7,993 bases of DNA from an uncultured Eubacteriales bacterium (GCA_900555525.1 USLP01000051.1:1-7993), one strand, 5' to 3'; shown: positions 1 through 5,203, counted from the first letter of the stretch. Notes: generated from the letters alone by a model not told the origin. Numbers and translations are program-made.

Positions 1-42
1 CCGTAGGGGCGCACCTTTCGTGGTCGCCCGTCCATAGGTTTG
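1..42. repeat. GC-rich intergenic repeat, left copy
   Basis: This 42-nt stretch begins with CCGTAGGGGCG and is the inverted counterpart of positions 1660-1701, with 40 of 42 bases identical by eye after reverse complementing; the two differences are adjacent. The copy may extend beyond the left window edge. The CCGTAGGGGCG end also appears at 1623-1633, so this is a dispersed element present at least twice here. No coding potential is apparent. Confidence 0.85.
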
Positions 43-60
43 CGCAACCTGTGAATAATA

Positions 61-203
61 GCGATATAAATTGCGATTGCAATTTGCGATATATACGTGC
101 CCGTATGCGATATATTTTAAAAAAATGCGATATATTGCCTATCGGCAATGTGGACGGAATGACATACAGGTCATTCCTTACAGTGCAAATTCAAAATTTG
201 CAC
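61..203. repeat. Run of small hairpins with TGCGATATAT repeats
   Basis: A non-coding stretch of consecutive short palindromes: AAATTGC/GCAATTT (68-74 with 79-85), ATACG/CGTAT (93-97 with 102-106), ATTGCC/GGCAAT (134-139 with 144-149), GGAATGAC/GTCATTCC (156-163 with 170-177) and GTGCAAATT/AATTTGCAC (183-191 with 195-203). The octamer GCGATATA occurs at 61, 86, 107 and 127, and the last three copies share TGCGATATAT at 20-21 nt spacing. It looks like a composite intergenic repeat element. An iteron-like protein binding role is possible but nothing here supports a replication origin. Confidence 0.7.
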
Positions 204-232
204 CAACTACGGAACGTGAGGACACACATTCA

Positions 233-253
233 TATTAATATTAATATTAATAT
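233..253. repeat. AT-rich (TATTAA)3 tandem repeat
   Basis: Three perfect tandem TATTAA units (233-250) followed by TAT. The tract lies about 40 bp upstream of the -35 box at 294 and is probably a flexible or bent AT-rich spacer. It is too far from the promoter to be a standard UP element. Confidence 0.7.
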
Positions 254-293
254 AATTCTGACACATTTCTCGAATATTATTTTAATAAAATGG

Positions 294-322
294 TTGACAA
301 ATTCCGATTAATATGATAAAAT
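294..322 (+). promoter_or_regulatory. Sigma-A promoter of the candidate ncRNA
   Basis: TTGACA (294-299) is followed by a 17-bp spacer and TAAAAT (317-322). The spacer ends in TGA, giving an extended TGn -10 element. The predicted start site falls at about 328-330, which coincides with the first base of the 14-bp closing stem that starts at 329. This coincidence is the main reason to read the downstream structure as an RNA that begins here. Confidence 0.8.
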
Positions 323-328
323 AAAATT

Positions 329-526
329 GCCAAACTAATTGAATATTTTTACAAGGACTTTTCTTTTCATAAAGACAGGTTTAATTATTATATTTCCTAT
401 TTTGAATTTGATAAAAATGCAAATTCCAATTGTAGGGGATATGATTTGTTCTTGTCTTTATCAATTAGTTTGGCGACTATCGGAGTTTGCATTTTTTATG
501 CGCTTACTTCGGTAGGCGCATTTTTT
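329..526 (+). ncRNA. Candidate structured non-coding RNA, class unknown
   Basis: The segment folds by hand into a long rod. P1 is a perfect 14-bp stem, GCCAAACTAATTGA (329-342) with TCAATTAGTTTGGC (461-474). P2 pairs 370-379 with 451-460 (10 bp, one G-U). P3 pairs 387-400 with 432-445 (14 bp, several G-U). P4 pairs 404-410 with 420-426 around a 9-nt loop. An asymmetric bulge of about 27 nt (343-369) lies only on the 5' side between P1 and P2. A 23-nt linker then leads to an intrinsic terminator. The promoter, a stem starting at the predicted +1, and the terminator together suggest a transcript of about 200 nt. It could be a free-standing small RNA, or a leader that controls readthrough into the secreted-protein gene at 615. 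I do not recognise it as 6S RNA, tmRNA, RNase P, SRP RNA or a known riboswitch. Confidence 0.6.
498..526 (+). terminator. Intrinsic terminator of the candidate ncRNA
   Basis: A 10-bp stem ATGCGCTTAC (498-507) with GTAGGCGCAT (512-521), one G-U pair, is closed by a TTCG tetraloop and followed by a run of T. This is a textbook rho-independent terminator. It lies 88 nt upstream of the ATG at 615, so readthrough would reach the secreted-protein gene. Confidence 0.88.
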
Positions 527-542
527 AATTTTCAAAAAATAT

Positions 543-588
543 AAGGAGGGAAGTTGTTTTTTCGATAGGAAATTTGAAAATGCAATAA
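543..588 (+). other. Orphan SD and duplicated initiation site with MQ mini-ORF
   Basis: AAGGAGGG (543-550) is a near-perfect Shine-Dalgarno sequence, but the only nearby in-phase start (TTG at 554) is closed after four codons. Further on, AGGAAATTTGAAAATG (567-582) opens ATG CAA TAA, a two-codon ORF (M-Q-stop, 580-588). Its 15-nt initiation region (568-582) matches GGAATTTTGAAAATG (603-617) of the downstream gene at 14 of 15 bases. It may be a local duplication or a minimal upstream ORF. Confidence 0.45.
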
Positions 589-614
589 TATATTTTTTGA
601 AAGGAATTTTGAAA

Positions 615-1481
615 ATGAAGAAGAAAATAATTTCGGCAAGTTTGATTTTTGTTATTGTTTTTCTATGTTCGTTTACGGCTTGTGCCAATGTCATCAATTA
701 TGCAAGGTATACGGATATTATTGCGGTAATAAATGATTATAATATCGAATCGTACAATATTGACGGCTATACCGCAGTTGTGGCGGAGGATCTTGCAAAT
801 TACGGTTTTACCGTTACATGGGACAGCAACGCAAGAGCAATTTATATTTCAAGAGATGTAAGCAATGCATATGTAGCAAGTACATATATTGCGCCCGTTA
901 CACCACAAAGTATGATTGGAAAACCAAGCTACAGTATACTGTCAACCGATATAAGTACATTTATAAACGGAGTACCTGTGAGAAGTTTTAACATAGGCGG
1001 AAAGACAGTTATATTTTTTGAGGATTTAGGTGTGTTCGGAAATATAAAGTATAACAGTACACTGCGCAGACTGTCTCTTGATATATACGGATTGAACAGA
1101 AAAATAAGCGCTCCCGAATTATATAGCAGTTTTTTGCCGTCTGGGTTGTATTTTGAAACAAATTCTGTTGGAGGAATACAGGTTCGGTGGACAGCAAAAA
1201 ATAATACAAATAAGACAATTAATTATTACACAACAACTTACTATATGTTTAATTCTGTCGGGGATTTTGCATATGATGATATAAAAGGGGAATGCTTTTT
1301 TAGGGTAAAAACGGTAGGACCGGTTAAGCCCGGAGAAATGATCTTGAATTTTGACGGAAAATATGAAACGTCAGCATACTGTAATGTTTGTTCAAGTCTG
1401 CTTTTATATACAATAGAGCTTGAATATTCTGACGGAACAAGCGAAACGGTGTATTACGGTTACAGCGGAACAGAAGAGTAA
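615..1481 (+). CDS. Secreted or lipid-anchored stalk-domain protein
   Basis: This 288-residue protein has an exported N terminus: Lys-rich residues 2-4, a hydrophobic core at about 5-20, then F20-T21-A22-C23-A24-N25. That can be read as a signal peptidase I site (ACA before N25) or an imperfect lipobox with Cys23. Two similar repeats follow at about 39-81 and 117-159, each with the pattern I-N-x(5-7)-S-[YF]-N-I-x-G-x-[TY]-x-V-x(3-4)-E-D-L-x(2)-[YF]-G. They resemble the stalk repeat often annotated as copper amine oxidase N-terminal-like in Clostridia. The C-terminal part (about 165-285) has NSVGGI, NNTNKTINY, FNSVGD and VGPVKPGE, resembling a beta-sandwich domain of Firmicutes extracellular proteins (possibly DUF5780-like). 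A CxxC pair sits at C256 and C259. ATG 615 is preferred over TTG 597 because AAAGGA lies about 10 nt upstream of 615. No clear promoter is seen between the terminator at 526 and the start. Role unknown; probably cell-surface. Confidence 0.8.
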   Translation: MKKKIISASLIFVIVFLCSFTACANVINYARYTDIIAVINDYNIESYNIDGYTAVVAEDLANYGFTVTWDSNARAIYISRDVSNAYVASTYIAPVTPQSMIGKPSYSILSTDISTFINGVPVRSFNIGGKTVIFFEDLGVFGNIKYNSTLRRLSLDIYGLNRKISAPELYSSFLPSGLYFETNSVGGIQVRWTAKNNTNKTINYYTTTYYMFNSVGDFAYDDIKGECFFRVKTVGPVKPGEMILNFDGKYETSAYCNVCSSLLLYTIELEYSDGTSETVYYGYSGTEE

Positions 1482-1523
1482 AACGGGCATTCGTTTGTAA
1501 TTTTAATAAAATTTTTATTTTCC

Positions 1524-1701
1524 ACCGTAGGGAACGCGCCACAGTGTCGTTCCGCATAATTTGTACAAACCTACGGAACGGGCAGATGATATCTGCCCCT
1601 ACAACGGTATACCTAAATTATGCCGTAGGGGCGGATATTATCCGCCCGCAATGTTCACACAAACCTATGGACGGGCGACCACGAAAGACGCGCCCCTACG
1701 G
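1524..1701. repeat. Mosaic of palindromic GC-rich intergenic repeats
   Basis: This 178-nt stretch is a chain of palindromes. GGAACG (1531-1536) pairs with CGTTCC (1548-1553). GGGCAGAT (1580-1587) pairs with ATCTGCCC (1591-1598) around GAT, and GGGCGGAT (1629-1636) with ATCCGCCC (1640-1647) around ATT. Positions 1623-1701 form a 79-bp unit bounded by perfect 11-bp inverted repeats (CCGTAGGGGCG at 1623-1633, its complement at 1691-1701). Positions 1660-1701 match the inverted repeat at 1-42. It fills the convergent gap between the secreted-protein gene and sigK. I see no U-tract that would make it a standard intrinsic terminator, although the transcripts would fold strongly. Confidence 0.85.
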
Positions 1702-1718
1702 GTAAAATCTAATTATTT

Positions 1719-2411
1719 CTATTCCATATATGCACGCAGCTTTTCGAGAGCCTTTTTTTCGATACGGGAAACGTATGAGCGGGAGATGCCGAACATTTGG
1801 GCGATTTCACGCTGCGGGATATTCCTGCCGCCGCCAAGTCCGTAGCGCAGAATGATAATCTCTCTTTCGCGTTCGGTGAGACATTCTTCTATAGCGTTGT
1901 AAAGCTTTTTTGCGTTGATTTTCCCAAGCGCGTCATTGAAAACGCTTTCCTCATCATTATAAAGTATATCCATAAGGCATATCTCGTTGCCCTCCGTATC
2001 TTTGCCGATAGGCTCTTCAATCGAAACCTCGTTTACAAGCTTTTTTTCACTGCGGAGAACCATAAGTATTTCGTTTTCGATACAGCGCACGGCATACGTT
2101 GCAAAGCGGATATTTTTATCCGTTTTAAAAGTATTCACAGCTTTTATAAGTCCTATCGTTCCTATGGAAATCAAGTCGTCCGTATCTTTATTTTCTTTTT
2201 GATATTTTTTTGAAACATATGCGACAAGCCTTAAATTCCGCTCGATAAGCGTATCACGTGCCGATTGGTCGCCCTGCTTATATCGCAGTAAAAGCTCTTC
2301 CTCCTCTTTTTTTGAAAGCGCTTTCGGAAAAGAGCTTAAATTCCCAAAATAACCGAGCAAAAAAAACACCTGTTTTATAAGGTTAAAAAAGTCGAAAAAC
2401 ATCGTAAACAT
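1719..2411 (-). CDS. sigK: Sporulation sigma factor SigK (pro-sigma-K)
   Basis: This 230-residue sigma-70 family protein is the late mother-cell sigma factor of sporulation. Region 2 contains IERNLRLVAYV (57-67), DLISIGTIGLIKAV (79-92, core binding) and FATYAVRCIENEILM (103-117, -10 recognition). The linker EEPIGKDTEGNEICLMDIL (132-150) matches SigK (Bacillus DPIGQDKEGNEISLIDVL as I recall it) better than SigE. Region 4 has the helix-turn-helix IPQREIAQMFGISRSYVSRI (198-217). The hydrophobic N terminus (1-32) aligns in length with the Bacillus pro-sequence and mature start, with Gly20-Tyr21 a plausible cleavage point by analogy. If so, the protein is made inactive at the membrane and needs a SpoIVFB-type protease. 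The gene is uninterrupted, so there is no skin-like insertion. ATG 2411 is chosen because GGGAGG lies 8 nt upstream; a second ATG is at 2402. It lies downstream of the arginine genes on the same strand. Confidence 0.93.
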   Translation of the reverse strand: MFTMFFDFFNLIKQVFFLLGYFGNLSSFPKALSKKEEEELLLRYKQGDQSARDTLIERNLRLVAYVSKKYQKENKDTDDLISIGTIGLIKAVNTFKTDKNIRFATYAVRCIENEILMVLRSEKKLVNEVSIEEPIGKDTEGNEICLMDILYNDEESVFNDALGKINAKKLYNAIEECLTEREREIIILRYGLGGGRNIPQREIAQMFGISRSYVSRIEKKALEKLRAYME

Positions 2412-2453
2412 AAAAAAAGCCTCCCTTTCACTTAAGCATATGAAAGAGAGACC
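2412..2453 (-). terminator. Terminator-like hairpin covering the sigK SD
   Basis: On the minus strand a 13-bp stem (5' arm 2453-2441, 3' arm 2430-2418, three G-U pairs, 10-nt loop) is followed directly by a run of T that abuts the sigK ATG. The sigK Shine-Dalgarno GGGAGG (2425-2420) lies wholly in the 3' arm. It can therefore end transcripts coming from argD-argF-GNAT and also hide the ribosome site in any readthrough RNA. A start site inside the loop would yield an RNA with a free SD. Confidence 0.65.
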
Positions 2454-2472
2454 GTAATTTTGCTTGGACTAT

Positions 2473-2964
2473 TTAATTTTCATATTCCTTTACCATAAGC
2501 GCACGCTTATATCCCCTATCCTCATTAACCTCGGATATATAAAATCCTCTGCCGTAATAAAAGCGCACGAGGTCAAAATATTTCGCCGCCGTATGAAGTT
2601 CAAGCCTTTTAATGCCCTTTTCGAGCATTACGCCGTCGATAACGCTCATCAAGCTTTTGCCGACGCCCTGATTTTGGTGTTGATTTATAACGCCGAAACG
2701 GCTCAAATATGCCGTATTGTCATCTTTTACGGAAATTCTTACGCTTCCGACGGGAATATCGTTTATAAAAGCGACAAAAACAAGCTTGTTTTCTATATCT
2801 TTTTTTATTTCGTCATACGTTTCGTTAAGCGCTTCTATATCGGAAAGTCCTGCGTTTCTGATATATTTCTGAAATGAAATTTTCGTTATTTTCTGTATAT
2901 CGGGGATTTCGTTTTCCGTAGCCAAACGGATATGAAAGCCGTAAAAATTATCCTTGCTCATCAT
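2473..2964 (-). CDS. GNAT family N-acetyltransferase
   Basis: This 163-residue single-domain protein is of the GNAT fold, which transfers an acetyl group from acetyl-CoA to an amine. The acetyl-CoA loop is visible as Q97-N-Q-G100-V-G102-K-S, matching Q/R-x-x-G-x-G/A, after the beta-4 strand TAYLSRFGV (84-92). The FYYGRGF segment (135-141) is the usual motif B tail carrying the conserved Tyr. Residues 61-80 form the beta-2/beta-3 hairpin. Its start overlaps the argF stop as ATGA (2961-2964), which implies translational coupling. An AAAGGG site lies 6 to 9 nt upstream, depending on which of two adjacent ATG codons (2964 or 2961) is used. The substrate cannot be read from the sequence. The position invites the idea of a short N-acetylglutamate synthase, but no residue signature I know of proves this. 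A generic small-molecule or protein acetyltransferase is equally likely. Confidence 0.85.
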   Translation of the reverse strand: MMSKDNFYGFHIRLATENEIPDIQKITKISFQKYIRNAGLSDIEALNETYDEIKKDIENKLVFVAFINDIPVGSVRISVKDDNTAYLSRFGVINQHQNQGVGKSLMSVIDGVMLEKGIKRLELHTAAKYFDLVRFYYGRGFYISEVNEDRGYKRALMVKEYEN

Positions 2965-3902
2965 TTTTTCCCTTTCTGATTTTGATTGCTCATAAGCATT
3001 GTCATTATTGCTTTTTGCGCATGAAGTCTGTTTTCGGCTTCTCTGAAAATTCTCGAATGAGAGCCGTCTATAACCTCGGCTGTAACCTCATAGCCTCTGT
3101 ATGCGGGCAGACAATGCAGGAAAATCGAATTTTCGTTTGTAAGCGAATAGAGCTTTTCATTAATCCGGTAACCCTCAAATTCCTTTACCTTAATCGCCTT
3201 TTGCTCCTCCTGACCCATGCTTACCCAAGTATCGGTATAAACAACGTCGGCATTTTTCATAGCTTCTGTCGGGTCAAGCGTTTCAACGATTTTGCAGTTT
3301 TGCTTTTTCGCTATTTCTTTCGCTTTTTCAATTTGTTCGGGGTCGCATTTATATTTTTCGGGCGTTGCAACATAAAAATCCATACCTGCCATTGCGCACG
3401 CATGGGCAAGCGAATGTGCCATATTGTTTCCGTCGCCGACATAGCACATCTTAAGCCCCTCAAGATGACCGAACTCCTCCATAACGGTCTGCATATCCGC
3501 CATTGCCTGACAGGGGTGTTCCAAATCCGTAAGCGCATTTATTACGGGGATTGAGCCGTATTTCGCCAGGTCATAGACATCGTCCTGCGAAAATGTACGA
3601 ATCATAATTCCGTCAATCATGCCCGAAAGGACGTTCGCCGTATCGTAAATGCTCTCGCCCCGTCCGAGCTGTATATCATGCGAACTCAAAAACAGCGCAT
3701 GACCGCCGAGCTGAAACATACCCGTTTCAAAGGAAACCCTTGTCCTTGTAGACGATTTCGCAAAAATCATGCCTAAGGTTTTGCCTTTTAAATACTGATG
3801 CGGTACACCGTTTTTCTGCATTTTTTTAAGACTTGCCGCAAGTGTGAGAATTTCGTCAAATTCCTCCTTCGTTATATCTGTTATACTTATGAAATGTTTC
3901 AT
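2961..3902 (-). CDS. argF: Ornithine carbamoyltransferase
   Basis: This 313-residue enzyme makes citrulline from ornithine and carbamoyl phosphate in arginine biosynthesis, in the cytoplasm, normally as a trimer. The carbamoyl-phosphate loop S51-T-R-T-R55 is followed by the second substrate site H129-P-C-Q132. The ornithine-binding D224-T-W-V-S-M-G230 and the catalytic HCLP loop (H263-C264-L-P266) are all intact, and the length is normal for the family. The SMG and HCLP signatures distinguish it from aspartate carbamoyltransferase. The start ATG has GAAAGGA 8 nt upstream. It begins 18 nt after the argD stop and overlaps the GNAT gene by 4 nt, so argD-argF-GNAT is probably one operon driven from the promoter at 5168-5196. 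A catabolic arcB role is less likely because argD precedes it and ArgR-type boxes are present. Confidence 0.95.
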   Translation of the reverse strand: MKHFISITDITKEEFDEILTLAASLKKMQKNGVPHQYLKGKTLGMIFAKSSTRTRVSFETGMFQLGGHALFLSSHDIQLGRGESIYDTANVLSGMIDGIMIRTFSQDDVYDLAKYGSIPVINALTDLEHPCQAMADMQTVMEEFGHLEGLKMCYVGDGNNMAHSLAHACAMAGMDFYVATPEKYKCDPEQIEKAKEIAKKQNCKIVETLDPTEAMKNADVVYTDTWVSMGQEEQKAIKVKEFEGYRINEKLYSLTNENSIFLHCLPAYRGYEVTAEVIDGSHSRIFREAENRLHAQKAIMTMLMSNQNQKGKK

Positions 3903-3920
3903 TTTTATAATCCTTTCTTT

Positions 3921-5109
3921 CTATTCCAATATGTTGTCCATCGCACTTATAAGCGCGTCAATATCTTCCTTTTCAATTACAAGCGGAGGAACAAGTCTGA
4001 AAACGCTTTTGCCTATTGTTCCCACCAAAAAGCCTTTTTGGAAAAGCTTATCGGCATATTCGGGCGCATTTTCGTCCGTAAATTCGATGCCGACCATAAG
4101 TCCGATACCTCTTACTTCTTTTATACACTTTTTCTTTTTGGCAAGCTCCGAAAGCGAATTTTTAAGATATTCGCCCATAACGCAGGCATTTTTCATAACT
4201 CCGCCGTTTATGATTTCGTCCAAAACCGTGCAGGCAACACCCGTCGCAAGCGGATTTCCGCCGAACGTCGTGCCGTGGTCTCCCGGCTTAAAGGTGCAGT
4301 ATTTATCCTTAGCCAAAACGGCTCCAATCGGTATGCCGCCTCCGAGAGCCTTTGCGAGCGTCATAATATCGGGGGTGATGCCGTAATTTTCATAACAGAA
4401 AAGCTTGCCCGTTCTGCCTATTCCCGTTTGAATTTCGTCTATAATGAGTATAATTCCCTTTTCGTCGCAAAGCTGTCTTACCTGCTTTACATATTCCTTA
4501 TCGAGCGGAACAACGCCGCTTTCACCCTGAATCAGCTCCAGCATTACTGCGCAGGTTTTTTCCGTTACTGCGTGCTTCAAAGCCGCTATATCGTTCTTCG
4601 GAACGTGTATAAAGCCTTCGGGGAGCGGTTTATACGGCTTTTTGTATTTTTCCTGCCCCGTTGCCGCAACAGTCGCGAGCGTTCTTCCGTGAAATGATTT
4701 CATAAGAGAAATAACTTCATACTTATCGTCCTCGCCGTTTGCATAAAAATACTTTCTTGCAAGCTTTATCGCTCCCTCGTTTGCCTCCGCACCCGAATTG
4801 CAGAAAAACGCTTTATCCGCAAACGAGTTTTCGCAGAGCATACAAGCAAGCTTTGCCTGATTTTCGATATAATAAAGGCTTGACGTATGTAGAAGCTTGT
4901 CAGCCTGATTTTTTATAGCATCGGTAAGTCTTTTATTGCCGTAACCGAGCGCATTAACGGCCCGCCATAAAGTCGGTATATTCTTTACCGTCGGTCGCTT
5001 TAAGCTTAACTCCGTTTCCGCTCTCAAAGCAAACGGGTTTCCTCTTTCCGAACGTATTCATATAATATTTTTCGTCAAGCTCAACTATGCTTTTAAGCTT
5101 CAAATCCAT
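3921..5109 (-). pseudogene. argD: Acetylornithine aminotransferase, frameshifted
   Basis: ArgD is a PLP-dependent class III aminotransferase converting N-acetylglutamate semialdehyde to N-acetylornithine. The true start is ATG 5107-5109, with GGGGAG 6 nt upstream. From there 51 residues (MDLKLKSIVELDEKYYMNTF onward, ending DFMAGR) match the ArgD N terminus and stop at TAA 4954-4956. The rest of the enzyme continues in another frame from AVNALGYGN (about 4960) to 3921. It includes NSGAEANE, SFHGRT, the PLP-phosphate and Asp motif IDEIQTGIGRTG, and the Schiff-base lysine in TLAKALGGG. The family consensus at the junction is AGIAVNALGY, but the DNA reads GCG GGC C GTT AAT, as if 5 nt (Ile plus part of Ala) were lost near 4959-4963. 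Restoring 5 nt gives 397 residues, the usual length, and puts the lysine at 255, as I recall for E. coli. The ATG at 5027 in the downstream frame is spurious. Either a real recent lesion or an assembly error. Confidence 0.9.
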
Positions 5110-5132
5110 ACATATCTCCCCTTTATAAAAAT

Positions 5133-5165
5133 GAGATATAAGAAAGCGCCGCTCTCTTATATCTC
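5133..5165 (-). terminator. 15-bp hairpin at the argD transcription start
   Basis: GAGATATAAGAGAGC (minus strand, 5165-5151) pairs with GCTTTCTTATATCTC (5147-5133) with one G-U and a 3-nt loop, then ATTTTTAT. It reads as the terminator of the MBOAT/DHHW operon. It begins only 2 bp after the -10 box of the argD promoter, so the predicted argD RNA starts inside its 5' arm and would still form about 12 bp. For argD it may act as a 5' stabilising stem-loop or weak attenuator. Confidence 0.55.
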
Positions 5166-5167
5166 AC

Positions 5168-5196
5168 ATTATAGCACATTAATATTCGTTTGTCAA
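5168..5196 (-). promoter_or_regulatory. Consensus sigma-A promoter of argD-argF
   Basis: On the minus strand, TTGACA (5196-5191) and TATAAT (5173-5168) are separated by 17 bp: a perfect consensus promoter. The predicted start is near 5161, about 50 nt upstream of the argD ATG at 5109. Two ArgR-type boxes lie just upstream of the -35. Confidence 0.9.
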
Positions 5197-5203
5197 TAGT
5201 TTT

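Noticed and set aside
61..135. CRISPR-like array from the GCGATATA copies
   Set aside because: The repeats are 8-10 bp with 10-15 bp gaps that are themselves palindromic, and no cas genes are present.
51..311. 86-codon open frame on the plus strand
   Set aside because: It runs through the hairpin repeats and the -35 box of the 294 promoter. The product is low-complexity (Asn/Ile/His runs) and has no convincing SD.
329..474. MITE with 14-bp terminal inverted repeats
   Set aside because: No target-site duplication flanks the ends, and the promoter and terminator phasing fit an RNA gene better.
441..515. 24-codon ORF (MICSCLYQLVWR...) ending inside the terminator, as a leader peptide
   Set aside because: The only SD-like G-run is 2 nt from the ATG, too close to work, and both lie inside stem P3. 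No run of regulatory codons is seen.
329..526. 6S RNA
   Set aside because: 6S RNA has a bubble open on both strands in the middle of the rod. Here the bulge is on the 5' side only and P2 stacks directly on P1 on the 3' side. Length and terminator would fit, so a covariance search is still worthwhile.
329..526. Retron msr-msd RNA
   Set aside because: The paired ends recall a1/a2 repeats, but no reverse transcriptase gene is in the window and no branching-G context is evident.
1561..1845. 94-codon open frame on the plus strand
   Set aside because: It is made of the palindromic repeat mosaic and the antisense of sigK region 4.
3798..4697. 299-codon open frame on the plus strand across argF and argD
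   Set aside because: It is antisense to two highly conserved genes, is rich in Phe, Arg and Tyr as expected of a complementary frame, and shows no family motif or convincing ribosome site.
4954..5027. ATG at 5027 as the start of argD (368-residue version)
   Set aside because: The first roughly 20 residues are out-of-frame translation of the real argD N-terminal region and do not resemble ArgD. No SD is present, and the true N terminus begins at 5109.
5176..5189. Third ARG box within the argD promoter spacer
   Set aside because: It matches only about 10 of 14 positions and is 28 bp from the nearest box, out of phase with the 20-bp pair.
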